Source: RYN-230 sp963770535 (GTDB lineage: Bacteria > Actinomycetota > Actinomycetes > Streptosporangiales > Streptosporangiaceae). Taken from it: 64,000 bases of DNA. Location of the stretch: contig CAVYPZ010000002.1 of the NCBI GenBank assembly GCA_963770535.1, positions 47,706 through 111,705 on the forward strand. The letters run 5' to 3'. The position numbers were made by a program, and so were the translations under genes. Shown here one piece after another: positions 35,178-43,617 of this stretch. Position 1 is the stretch's first letter. Every line of letters begins with the position of its first letter. The notes beneath the pieces were generated by a model. The model saw only the letters and a list, made by a program, of their open reading frames with translations. It made no database searches and was not told the origin of the DNA.

Positions 35178-36095
35178 ATGACCGGTCAGCAGGCGGGATG
35201 GATCAAGGGCCTGATCGAGCCGCTGCGGGTGAAGCCGGGCTCGCACGTCGACCTGCCGCGGGACTTCGACCCCGGTGCGCGCTTCGGCGTCCGCAAGAAA
35301 GGTGACGGGCAGGACCTGCTCCGCCAGGGGGTGGAACTGCTGGCCGAATACCAGGACCGGCTGGCTGCGCAGGACACCTACGGCGTGCTGGTCGTGCTGC
35401 AGGCCCTCGACGCGGCAGGCAAGGACGGCACGATCCGGCACGTGATGAGCGGGGTGAACCCGCAGGGCGTCCGGGTGTCCAGCTTCAAGCAGCCGTCGGC
35501 GGAGGAACTGCGGCACGACTACCTGTGGCGGCATGCCCGCAAGCTTCCCGCCCGCGGCGAGATCGGCATCTTCAACCGCTCCCACTACGAGGAAGTACTC
35601 GTCGCCCGGGTGCACAAGGAACTGCTCGACCGCGAGCAGCTTCCCCCCGAAAGCCGCGCCGGTGACATCTGGAAACGGCGCTACCGGGAGATCAACGACT
35701 GGGAGCGTTACCTGGCCGGCAACGGCATCCGGGTGGTCAAGATATTCCTCAACGTGTCCAGGCAGGAACAGCGGAGGCGTTTCCTCCGCCGCATCGACCA
35801 GCCCGCGAAGAACTGGAAGTTCTCCGCCAGCGACGTGCGCGAACGCCGGTACTGGGACGGCTACCAGCATGCGTACTCCGAGATGCTGAGCCACACCAGC
35901 ACCGAATGGGCGTCCTGGCACGTCCTTCCCGCCGATCACAAATGGTTCACCCGCCTGTGCGCGGCCGCGGTCATCGCGCAGACGCTCATCGACATCGACC
36001 CGCACTATCCGGCCCCGGACCCGGCCGCGCGGCAGGAACTGGAGCGGGCCCGCCGGGAACTGGAGGCCGAGGACGGCGGATCCCGGGGGCGCTGA
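35178..36095 (+). CDS. ppk2: Polyphosphate kinase 2 family protein
   Basis: A 305-residue kinase that moves phosphate between polyphosphate and nucleotides. Walker A VVLQALDAAGKDGTIRHVM, Walker B GIFNRSHYEEVLVARVH, and the lid DQPAKNWKFSASDVRER with its Arg/Lys are present; the length is that of single-domain PPK2. Which nucleotide is used (AMP, ADP or both) cannot be told from sequence alone. ATG has GAGGACCG upstream. Ends four bases before the convergent MFS gene. Confidence 0.93.
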   Translation: MTGQQAGWIKGLIEPLRVKPGSHVDLPRDFDPGARFGVRKKGDGQDLLRQGVELLAEYQDRLAAQDTYGVLVVLQALDAAGKDGTIRHVMSGVNPQGVRVSSFKQPSAEELRHDYLWRHARKLPARGEIGIFNRSHYEEVLVARVHKELLDREQLPPESRAGDIWKRRYREINDWERYLAGNGIRVVKIFLNVSRQEQRRRFLRRIDQPAKNWKFSASDVRERRYWDGYQHAYSEMLSHTSTEWASWHVLPADHKWFTRLCAAAVIAQTLIDIDPHYPAPDPAARQELERARRELEAEDGGSRGR

Positions 36096-36099
36096 CGCC

Positions 36100-37344
36100 T
36101 CACTGACCGGGGGCCGGGACCCCGGATGGCTGCGGGCGGGGATGCACCGACCGGGGTGACGGGCGGCGGTGCGCGATGGCCAGCGACATTACCCCCAGGG
36201 CCACGGCCACCACGGCGCTCACGCCGTACAGGCCGGGCAGGGTGAGCCCGGCCTGGCGCAGCGGTCCCACCCCGAACGCGGCGATCCCGTAACCGACCTG
36301 GTAGAACGCGATGACCAGCCCCGCCATGGCCGCCGACATGGCGGCCAGCCTCTCCTGCCCGAAGCTGATGGTCAGCGGCAGCAGGGCCGAGCAGCCGAAC
36401 CCGGCCAGCGCGAACGCCGCCACGCCCGCCACGGGGGCGTGCGCAGGCAGCGCCGAGATCGCCACGAACGCCCCGGCCAGCACGAACGGCAGCAGGTGAT
36501 ACGCCAGCCGGGTGGGGAACCAGCGCTGGATCACCGCGAACAGCAGCCGGCCGGCCGTCACCATGGCCCAGAACGCCGTGAGCGCCAGCGAGGCCACCGT
36601 CGCGGAGTTCTTCAGGGAAGTCAGGTCGAGCTGCGACCAGTTCCCGTTCATGGTCTCGCAGAACCCGTACATCACCCCGAACGCCGCGAACAGCCAGAAC
36701 GCGGCAGGCAGCCGCGCCCGGCGCCCCGCGGCCCGTGGCGGCGTGACCGGGCCGCCCCCCAGCGGCAGCCGCAGGCTGGCCAGGAGCACGGCGGCAACCG
36801 CCAGCGCGGCCGCCGCCGGCAGCCCCACCCAGAAGCCCAGACCCACGAAGATCGCCACGAACACGGGGGCCAGTGCCGTGCCCAGCCCGAGCAGCGAGTT
36901 CAGCACGAGCACCGAGCGGTCCACCGTGTCCGGGTGGAAGGCGGCGGTGAACGTGTTGAGGGACGGCACCGTCAGCCCGAATCCCGTGCCCAGGCACGCA
37001 GTGGCCACCAGGAGCAGCGGGTAGGCCACCGGCTGGCTGCCCTCGGCGAAGCGGCTGGCGATCAGCAGGATCATGGCGGCCAGGTTGGCGCACAGGCCGG
37101 CCAGGTACACCGGCTTACCGCCGAGCCGGCGGCTGAGGTTTCCCTGCAGCAACGAAGACCCGATCGCGGTGACCGCCTGCGGCAGGAACATCGCCCCGTA
37201 CTGGCTGCCGGACAGCCCGTAGGCGCTGGCCGACGTGAAGATGGTGCTGGCCGCGGGGAACGTGACGAGGACGATGCCCTGCACGAGCCCGGCGGCGTAC
37301 ACGACCCGGCTCTGGCCACGCGTGTCCTCCGCGTGACTGCTCAT
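36100..37344 (-). CDS. MFS transporter
   Basis: A 414-residue major facilitator with about twelve hydrophobic segments. Between the first helices is the loop LQGNLSRRLGGKPVYLAGLC, a variant of the MFS motif A (GxxxDRxGxR). A cytosolic loop rich in Pro/Gly/Arg (around residues 195-210) separates the halves. Substrate unknown. It lies 17 bases downstream of the membrane-hydrolase gene on the same strand and may be in one unit with it. Confidence 0.85.
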   Translation of the reverse strand: MSSHAEDTRGQSRVVYAAGLVQGIVLVTFPAASTIFTSASAYGLSGSQYGAMFLPQAVTAIGSSLLQGNLSRRLGGKPVYLAGLCANLAAMILLIASRFAEGSQPVAYPLLLVATACLGTGFGLTVPSLNTFTAAFHPDTVDRSVLVLNSLLGLGTALAPVFVAIFVGLGFWVGLPAAAALAVAAVLLASLRLPLGGGPVTPPRAAGRRARLPAAFWLFAAFGVMYGFCETMNGNWSQLDLTSLKNSATVASLALTAFWAMVTAGRLLFAVIQRWFPTRLAYHLLPFVLAGAFVAISALPAHAPVAGVAAFALAGFGCSALLPLTISFGQERLAAMSAAMAGLVIAFYQVGYGIAAFGVGPLRQAGLTLPGLYGVSAVVAVALGVMSLAIAHRRPSPRSVHPRPQPSGVPAPGQ

Positions 37345-37361
37345 CGGGCCCCTTCCCCGCG

Positions 37362-39020
37362 CTAGTGGCCGCAGGCGTGGGCAGGCGCGGTGGTCACCGG
37401 CATCCGCCAGGCGGCTGCGGCCGCGGCGACGATCTCGGCGGTGGCCTTATACCCGTCCGGCTCCGGGACCCGCTGGTGGGCCAGGAAGTCGCGGACCATC
37501 ACCGTCACCGGAGGGCTGCCGAGCAGATCGCCGTGCAGGGCCGGCACCACCTGGACGTCCGTGGGGAGCGGGCAGACGGGCAGCGTGACCGCGTCGGCCA
37601 GTGGCACGAGCAGCAGCCAGCGCAGCGGGTGATGCCGGGCGGCTGAGGCGGCGAACCTGGCCCCCACCTCGCCGACGGAATCGATGAGCCGCTGCGCCCC
37701 GTAGGACCCGAACGGGGACAGGCCGCCCACGAACCAGACCATGGCGCGCAGCTCATCCGCGGGCACCAGGGCGCGGCTGCCGCCGCCCGGGTAGGTCACC
37801 TGCCCGGGGGCGACGATCGGGCTCATCATGACCACGGAGCCGAGCGGCAGCCCCGGGTGGGTGGCCAGCATCGCGTCCACGCCCAGGGTGCCCTCGCTTT
37901 CCGCGATGATGTCCACCGGCCGGCCCGTCTCCTGGTGCAGCCGGCTGACCTGGGTGGCGATGCGGCTCCCCAGTTCGGTCAGGGGCAGGTCGCTGGCCGC
38001 GCTGCCCTGGGGGAGCGGCCGGCCGGACGCGGTCATGCCCCGGTAGGAGAACTGCTGGACCAGGGCCCCGGGGGCGACCGGCCGCAGCGATCGTGGTGAG
38101 GCGCAGCACACCGAGCCGAAGCCCCGGATTTCCAGCACCGGATCCCGGGTGACCTGCCCGGGTACCAGGCTGCTGGCGGACCCGCCCGCCGCGCCGGGGG
38201 CGCCCGCCGCGGTGTTCCCGCCCGCGGCGTCCGCACCCGCGGCGGCGCCTGCCGCCGCCAGGCTGGAATGATGCGGGGGGTTGCCGATCACGAAGGCGAG
38301 CCGGGTCAGCCCGACCACCAGGGCGAGCGCCAGCACCATGGCCACCGGCGCCAGCGGGACCGCGAGCGGGAGCACCGGGGCCGGACGGCTGCCTACCACG
38401 GCGACGGGCCGGCGGCGGCCGGCCTCCCGGCGGGTGACGGCCCGGGTCACGCCGAACCAGGCCCGCGCGTTGGCCACGCCCGCCAGGCCGCAGACACCGA
38501 TGGCGGCGGTCACCGGCAGCCGCCCGATCGCCGCGGCCACCAGGGACAGCGCGGCGAAGTCGGCCAGCAGCCAGTACATCGCCGGCAGCGGCGGCAGGGT
38601 CCGCCACCAGGACCCGAGGATGCCGCCGTGGCTCAGGGGCAGCGAGATGAGCAGCATCACCGGCACCGTGGCCAGGAACGGCCAGGAGAATGGCAGGATC
38701 GCGACCCCGAGCGCCATCGCCGCCACCGGTGACAGCAGCAGGTAGGCCACGACGGTGAGCCCGGCCGCGGACCGGGCCAGATCCCCCCAGCCGGGCACGG
38801 GCACGTCCCGCGGCCAGGCGAGCCGGGCCAGCGCGGCGTTCAGGGCGGAACGGATGCCCACCACCGCGCCCAGCAGCACCGCGAACCCGAGCCAGGACCG
38901 GTCATATCCGTATATCCAGCGCAGATCGTGGAAAACTGCCAGCGGGGCCACCGCGGTGAGCTGCCCGGCCAGCGAGCGGGCCGGCGGCGCGAGCCAGCAG
39001 AGCAGTGCCGCTTCAGCCAT
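37362..39020 (-). CDS. Polytopic membrane protein fused to an alpha/beta-hydrolase domain
   Basis: A 552-residue protein. Residues 1-250 hold about six to seven hydrophobic segments (for example GLTVVAYLLLSPVAAMALGV, PFLATVPVMLLISLPLSHGG, LAPVAMVLALALVVGLTRLA). An Ala/Gly-rich linker follows (residues 265-295, with AAGGNTAAGAPG). The C-terminal 250 residues look like a lipase-type fold: VLEIRGFGSVCC, DLPLTELGSRIATQVSRLHQ, the nucleophile elbow VDIIAESEGTLGVDA (AESEG for GxSxG), SVVMMSPIVAPG and a late His (PALHGDLLGSPP). The domain probably faces outside. I know no named family for this fusion. Confidence 0.68.
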   Translation of the reverse strand: MAEAALLCWLAPPARSLAGQLTAVAPLAVFHDLRWIYGYDRSWLGFAVLLGAVVGIRSALNAALARLAWPRDVPVPGWGDLARSAAGLTVVAYLLLSPVAAMALGVAILPFSWPFLATVPVMLLISLPLSHGGILGSWWRTLPPLPAMYWLLADFAALSLVAAAIGRLPVTAAIGVCGLAGVANARAWFGVTRAVTRREAGRRRPVAVVGSRPAPVLPLAVPLAPVAMVLALALVVGLTRLAFVIGNPPHHSSLAAAGAAAGADAAGGNTAAGAPGAAGGSASSLVPGQVTRDPVLEIRGFGSVCCASPRSLRPVAPGALVQQFSYRGMTASGRPLPQGSAASDLPLTELGSRIATQVSRLHQETGRPVDIIAESEGTLGVDAMLATHPGLPLGSVVMMSPIVAPGQVTYPGGGSRALVPADELRAMVWFVGGLSPFGSYGAQRLIDSVGEVGARFAASAARHHPLRWLLLVPLADAVTLPVCPLPTDVQVVPALHGDLLGSPPVTVMVRDFLAHQRVPEPDGYKATAEIVAAAAAAWRMPVTTAPAHACGH

Positions 39021-39195
39021 CGCGGCCCCGGAAGATAGCGCGATCAGCCCGCGGTGGGCCAGGAACTCCCGGCCGGGCCACGATCCCGATCTGTGCTGCC
39101 TGGACGTTGCGCGGCCCCCTTGGCGCGTTTCGGGGGACTACCGTGTTCACAATCCTAAGAAGGTTTTCAGGTGATCGCTTAGCGGGAGGGCCCGG

Positions 39196-39963
39196 ATGCG
39201 CTTCACCGGCCGGACGGTCGTGATCACGGGAGCCGCGGGCGGGCTCGGCTCGGGCATGGCGGCCGCGTTCGCGGCCGAGGGAGCGGCCGTGGCCGTGGTG
39301 GACCGGCCGGCCAGTTCCGGGCAGGAGGTGGCGGAACGCATCAATGCCGCGGTGACCGCTGGCGGCGGGCCTGGCCGGGCCTGGTTCACCCCGTGTGACC
39401 TCGCCGACCTGACCGCGGCCAGGCAGCTGATCACCGGCCTGGCTGCCCGCGAGGGTGGTCTCGACGTGCTGATCAACAACGCCGCGATCTACCCGAGGAA
39501 AGAGGTCGCGGACTACTCCACCGAGGAGTGGCTGGCGGTACAGCGGGTCAACGTGGACGCGGCCTTCGTGTGCGCCCAGGCTGCGCTGCCCGCGATGCGG
39601 GCCGCCGGGTACGGCCGCATCATCAACGTGTCCAGCATCACATTTTTCGGGGCCACCCCGTTCCTGGTGCCGTACGTGGCCTCCAAGGGCGCCCTGGTCG
39701 GGCTCACCCGCGCGCTGGCCCGGGAGGCCGGGCCGGACGGGATCACGGTCAACGCGATCGCCCCCGGCGCCTTCCCCACGGCCGCCGAGGCGATCCACCC
39801 GGACCTGGAGTCCTACAACGAGTTCATCCTGGAGCAGCAGGCCATCAAGCGGCGCGGGACGTCCGCCGACATCGCCAACGCGGCGCTGTTCCTGGCCGCC
39901 CCGCAGACGTCGTTCATCACCGGGCAGCTGCTCGTCGTGGACGGTGGCTGGGTGATGCACTGA
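39196..39963 (+). CDS. SDR family NAD(P)-dependent oxidoreductase
   Basis: A 255-residue classical short-chain dehydrogenase. Cofactor motif TVVITGAAGGLGSGMA, VLINNAAIYPRKE, catalytic Ser in INVSSITFFGATPF and YxxxK in VPYVASKGALVGLT, then AIAPGAFPTAAE and the end ITGQLLVVDGGW. An Asp after beta-2 (VAVVDRPASS) suggests NAD(H). Substrate unknown. Start supported by GGGAGG upstream. Divergent from the membrane-hydrolase gene across 175 bp of control DNA. Confidence 0.9.
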   Translation: MRFTGRTVVITGAAGGLGSGMAAAFAAEGAAVAVVDRPASSGQEVAERINAAVTAGGGPGRAWFTPCDLADLTAARQLITGLAAREGGLDVLINNAAIYPRKEVADYSTEEWLAVQRVNVDAAFVCAQAALPAMRAAGYGRIINVSSITFFGATPFLVPYVASKGALVGLTRALAREAGPDGITVNAIAPGAFPTAAEAIHPDLESYNEFILEQQAIKRRGTSADIANAALFLAAPQTSFITGQLLVVDGGWVMH

Positions 39964-39970
39964 AGCCCCT

Positions 39971-40030
39971 GACCGGAGGTGTCCGGCGCGGACCGGAGGT
40001 GTCCGGCGCGGACCGGAGGTGTCCGGTGCT
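39971..40030. repeat. Three-copy 20-bp tandem palindrome
   Basis: Three units of exactly 20 bp (gaccggaggtgtccggcgcg; the last ends tgct). Each unit is itself a hairpin, CCGGA-GGTG-TCCGG. It fills the gap between the convergent SDR and ABC ATPase genes and overlaps the ATPase stop region, so it may act as a serial bidirectional terminator. Confidence 0.88.
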
Positions 40031-40805
40031 ACAGGCGCCCCGCGTCAGTGATCCGGCGCAGGAACCGCTGGGTGCGCTCGTCCCGGGGACTGGCAAACAG
40101 CTCCGCGGGCGGCCCCTGCTCCACGATCCGGCCGCCCGCCAGGAAGCACACCCGGTTCGCGATGTCCCGGGCGAAGCTCATCTCGTGCGTGGCGATCAGC
40201 ATGGTCATGCCGCTGCCGGCCAGTTCCCGGATCACGTCCAGGACCTCGGAGACCAGTTCGGGGTCCAGGGCGCTGGTGACCTCGTCGAGCAGCATCAGCC
40301 GCGGCCGCATGGCCAGCGCCCGGACGATCGCGACCCGCTGCTGCTGCCCCCCCGAGAGGCGGTCCGGGTAGTCGGCCTGCTTGTCCAGCAGCCCGAACCG
40401 CTCCAGCAGCGTCCGGGCCTCCTGCTCAGCCTCGCGCCGGGACGCCCCGAGCGCCTTGACCGGGGCCAGCGTGATATTGCGCAGCACGGTCATGTGCGGG
40501 AACAGGTTGAAGGCCTGGAACACGATGCCCACGTGCCGGCGGACCCGGTTCTGGTCGACGCCCGGCCGGGTGATGTCCTGCCCCCAGAGCAGGATCCGCC
40601 CGGCGTCGATGGGTTCGAGCAGGTTGATGCACCGCAGCAGCGTCGACTTGCCCGAGCCGGATGCCCCGATGAGGCAGATCACCTCGTGCGAGGCCACGCT
40701 CAGGTCGATCCCGTCCAGCACCAGGTTGGTCCCGAACGACTTGCGCAGGCCCTCGATCTGGACGGCCAGGGGAGCGTCCGCGTCCTTCGCGGGGCCGGCC
40801 GTCAC
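40029..40805 (-). CDS. Amino-acid ABC transporter, ATP-binding protein
   Basis: A 258-residue nucleotide-binding subunit of the GlnQ/ArtP type. Walker A LIGASGSGKSTLLRCINLLE, Q-loop VFQAFNLFPHMTVL, signature DRLSGGQQQRVAIVRAL, Walker B LMLLDEVTSALDPE, switch His ATHEMSFA. The NLFPHMTVL Q-loop context is characteristic of polar amino-acid importers. ATG overlaps the permease stop (ATGA). Forms one operon with the two genes upstream of it. Confidence 0.94.
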   Translation of the reverse strand: MTAGPAKDADAPLAVQIEGLRKSFGTNLVLDGIDLSVASHEVICLIGASGSGKSTLLRCINLLEPIDAGRILLWGQDITRPGVDQNRVRRHVGIVFQAFNLFPHMTVLRNITLAPVKALGASRREAEQEARTLLERFGLLDKQADYPDRLSGGQQQRVAIVRALAMRPRLMLLDEVTSALDPELVSEVLDVIRELAGSGMTMLIATHEMSFARDIANRVCFLAGGRIVEQGPPAELFASPRDERTQRFLRRITDAGRL

Positions 40806-41758
40806 GTGGCCGCCCCCGCCAGGCGGCGGCGCCGGTCCCGGGCGATCAGGTGGTCGGTGAACCGGGCCAGCGGGATGGTGAGGATGAGGAACAAGATGGC
40901 CGCCACCACGTAGCTGGAGTAGTTGAACACGGTGTCACTGAAGATCTCGGCCGCCTTGTTGGCCTCGATCGCGCCCAGGATGCCGACCAGCGCGGTGTCC
41001 TTCTGCAGGCTGATGAAGTCGTTCAGCAGCGGCGGGATGATGTTGCGCACCGCCTGCGGCAAGATCACGTAACGCAGCGCGGACCCCTGTGACAGCCCGA
41101 GCGACCGGGCCGCCGCGACCTGGCTCTGGTGCACCGAGTTCAGGCCCGCCCGGTACACCTCGGAGACGTACGCGGAGTACGACAGGACCAGCGCGGCGAC
41201 CCCGTACACCGCGGCGGACTGTGTGGACGCGATCGGGAGGTTGAGCGCGGGCACCCCGAACCCGATCGCGAAGATCACCAGGATCAGCGGGACGCCGCGG
41301 AACACGTCCACGTAGATAGTGCTGACGATGCGCAGCGGGAACATCACCGGGCCGTCCGACTGCCGGACGACGGCGATGACCAGGGCGACGATCAGGATGA
41401 GGACCTCGGCGGCCAGGAACATCCGGATGTTCAGCCACAGCGCCTCGCCCACCGAGTAGTAGCCCGCCCGGGGGTCGCCGATCAGGGACTTCCACATGTC
41501 GGCCGGGTTGAAGAACGTGTGCCGGACCGCGGCGCTGCCCGGGGCCAGCCAGAACAGCGCGGCCAGCGCGGCCAGGACCACGATCGTGCTGGCCGTGGAC
41601 ACGGCCACCGCCCCGCGGCCACCGCTGCGCAGCATCCGCGATCCGCGCCGGGTCCCGCCGAACCAGGGATCGCCGGAAGCGGGATCGCCGGAAGCGGGCT
41701 CGCCGTACGAGGCGTCGAACGAGGACTCGCCGAACGAGGGCTGGGGCGGGCCTGCCAT
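40802..41758 (-). CDS. Amino-acid ABC transporter, permease
   Basis: A 318-residue HisM/GlnP-type permease. A disordered N-terminus with GEPASGDPASGDPWFG repeats precedes the first helix (STIVVLAALAALFWLAPG). The core has about five helices, the conserved IVSTIYVDVFRGVPLILVIF segment, and the ATPase-coupling EAA loop VAAARSLGLSQGSALRYVIL. It overlaps both neighbours by one to four bases. Unusual only in its 40-residue N-terminal tail. Confidence 0.93.
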   Translation of the reverse strand: MAGPPQPSFGESSFDASYGEPASGDPASGDPWFGGTRRGSRMLRSGGRGAVAVSTASTIVVLAALAALFWLAPGSAAVRHTFFNPADMWKSLIGDPRAGYYSVGEALWLNIRMFLAAEVLILIVALVIAVVRQSDGPVMFPLRIVSTIYVDVFRGVPLILVIFAIGFGVPALNLPIASTQSAAVYGVAALVLSYSAYVSEVYRAGLNSVHQSQVAAARSLGLSQGSALRYVILPQAVRNIIPPLLNDFISLQKDTALVGILGAIEANKAAEIFSDTVFNYSSYVVAAILFLILTIPLARFTDHLIARDRRRRLAGAAT

Positions 41759-42621
41759 CAGGGTTTGATCGTCGGCACGCTCAGGTAGACCTGCAGGTAC
41801 TTCTTCTCCAGGGCGGCGAGCGTGCCGTTGCGGTTCAGCGTGGCCAGCGCCTTGTCGACGCAGGCCACCAGGGGGTTGCCCTTGTGGAACAGCAGCCCGA
41901 AGTGCTCGCCGGTGGACGGGAACTGCCCGACCATGACCGAGTTCTTGATCTCCGAGGAGGAGATGTACTGGGCCGTCGGCGTGTCCGCCACCAGCGCGGC
42001 GATCTGATGGGTCTGCAGGCCCTGCTTCACGTCGTTCAGCGACTCGTAGACCTTGGGTGTCTGCGTCGGCTGGATCTGGCTGTTGATGAAGGCCAGGCTG
42101 GTCGTGCCGACCTGGTCACCGAACACGTACTTCTTCAGGTCGGCCGGGGTGTGCTTGGTCACGATCGGGGTGCCCTTCAGCGCGACCAGCGACTGCTGCA
42201 CGTTGTAGTAGCTGGTCGAGAACGTGACGGCCTGGGCCCTCGCCGGGGTCACCGAGATCTCGTTGGCGTCGAAGTCGAACTTCTTGGGCCCGGGCGCGTA
42301 GGAGTCGTTGAACGGCTCATAGGCCCATTTGACCTGGGACTTCTTGAAGCCGAGCTGGGCGGCCACGGCGTAGGCCACGGCGCTTTCGTAACCCTTGCCG
42401 TTCGCGGGGTTGTTATCGGCGAACCAGGGCGGGTAGGCCGGCTTGTCGGTGGCCACGGTGAGCACGCCCTTGGTGTACAGGTCCTTCTGGACGGCTGAGT
42501 TCGAGCAACTCGCGGCAGTTGCCGCGGTGCTGCCGCTGCTGGCCGTGCTTCCCGAGCTTCCGCACGCGGCGAGGCCGGTCACCAGGGCCGCCCCCGCCGC
42601 GGTGATCATGATCCGCCGCAT
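41758..42621 (-). CDS. Amino-acid ABC transporter, substrate-binding lipoprotein
   Basis: A 287-residue family 3 solute-binding protein. Lipobox GLAACGSSG (Cys at about 20), Ser/Thr/Ala linker, then GVLTVATDKPAYPPWFADNN, KGYESAVAYAVAAQLGF and SVTPARAQAVTFSTSYYNVQ. The usual Arg that grips the amino-acid carboxylate is seen in TPARAQ. First gene of the three-gene importer operon. The ligand is not identifiable beyond a polar amino acid. Confidence 0.92.
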   Translation of the reverse strand: MRRIMITAAGAALVTGLAACGSSGSTASSGSTAATAASCSNSAVQKDLYTKGVLTVATDKPAYPPWFADNNPANGKGYESAVAYAVAAQLGFKKSQVKWAYEPFNDSYAPGPKKFDFDANEISVTPARAQAVTFSTSYYNVQQSLVALKGTPIVTKHTPADLKKYVFGDQVGTTSLAFINSQIQPTQTPKVYESLNDVKQGLQTHQIAALVADTPTAQYISSSEIKNSVMVGQFPSTGEHFGLLFHKGNPLVACVDKALATLNRNGTLAALEKKYLQVYLSVPTIKP

Positions 42622-42689
42622 GTGGTCACCTTACTGTGGAGCCGGTCACGAGACACTGCAGAGCCGGTCACGACACGAGGAGGCTCCTG

Positions 42690-43502
42690 ATGCCCGCCTG
42701 GATCTGCCGCACCTGCGCCGTCCAGCAGCCCGACACGCCGCAGCCGCCTGGCGGCTGCCCCATCTGCAACGACGAGCGCCAGTACGTCGGCTGGGGCGGC
42801 CAGCAGTGGACCACGATGGCCGAGATCGCCCGGGACCACGCGGTGCTGGTGCGGGAGGAGGAACCGGGCCTGACCGGGATCGGGGTGGAGCCGGCCTTCG
42901 GGATCGGCCAGCGGGCCCTGCTGGTCGCCACCCCCGGCGGCAATGTCCTGTGGGACTGCGTCCCGCTGCTGGACGAGGCGGCCCGGGCCGCGATCACCGG
43001 GCTGGGCGGGATCGACGCGATCTGCATGTCGCACCCGCACTTTTATGCGGCGCACGTGGATTTTGCGGACGCCTTCGACGCCCGCGTCTTCGTCCCCCGG
43101 GCTGACCAGCAGTGGATCCAGCGCCCTTCTCCGCGCATCGAGCTGTTCGACGACGGTGCCGAGCCGGTGCCCGGCGTCACCGTGGCCCGGATCGGCGGTC
43201 ACTTCGACGGCGCGGCGGTCCTGCACTGGCAGGCCGGGTCCGGCGGCCGCGGCGCCCTGCTCACCGGGGACACGATCACAGTGGTCCCGGACCGGGACTG
43301 GGTCAGTTTCATGTGGAGCTACCCCAACCTGATCCCGCTGGACGAGGCGACCGTGCTCGACATCGCGCGCCGCACGGAGCAGTTCGCGTTCGACCGGGTC
43401 TACGGCGGCTGGTGGGGACGGGTCGTCGTGGCTGACGGCCCCGCCGCGGTGCGGCGTTCCGCGGACCGTTACGTGGCCCGCTTGCACGGGGAACGGCCCT
43501 GA
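42690..43502 (+). CDS. MBL-fold metallohydrolase-like protein with N-terminal zinc ribbon
   Basis: A 270-residue protein. An N-terminal CxxC pair (WICRTCAVQQ and GGCPICNDERQYVGWG; Cys 6, 9, 23, 26) forms a rubredoxin-like or zinc-ribbon knuckle. The rest resembles the metallo-beta-lactamase fold (VLWDCVPLLDEAA, AICMSHPHFYAAHVDFADAF, LLTGDTITVVPD). The standard HxHxDH metal motif is degenerate (SHPHFYAAH), so catalysis is doubtful. ATG 42690 has GAGGAGG six bases before it. The last codons lie in a tandem repeat. Divergent from the amino-acid importer. Confidence 0.8.
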   Translation: MPAWICRTCAVQQPDTPQPPGGCPICNDERQYVGWGGQQWTTMAEIARDHAVLVREEEPGLTGIGVEPAFGIGQRALLVATPGGNVLWDCVPLLDEAARAAITGLGGIDAICMSHPHFYAAHVDFADAFDARVFVPRADQQWIQRPSPRIELFDDGAEPVPGVTVARIGGHFDGAAVLHWQAGSGGRGALLTGDTITVVPDRDWVSFMWSYPNLIPLDEATVLDIARRTEQFAFDRVYGGWWGRVVVADGPAAVRRSADRYVARLHGERP

Positions 43503-43573
43503 AAGTCCGCCCGCTTGCGCGGGGAAGGCCCTGAAAGTCCGCCCGCTTGCACGGGGAACGGCCCTAAAGTCCG
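43477..43573. repeat. Three-copy 32-33-bp tandem repeat at the end of the MBL-fold gene
   Basis: Copies at 43477-43509, 43510-43541 and 43542-43573 (cccgcttgcacggggaacgg then ccctgaaagtccg). The first contains the last codons and TGA of the MBL-fold gene, so the 3' end of the gene has been duplicated twice. Units are contiguous, without spacers. Confidence 0.92.
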
Positions 43574-43617
43574 GCGGTGACCTGCGCGGACGCCGTCTGG
43601 GAGGGTATACCGATCAG

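Noticed and set aside
43477..43573. Possible CRISPR-like direct repeats
   Set aside because: Units are directly contiguous with no spacers, only three copies, and begin inside coding sequence; no cas gene nearby.
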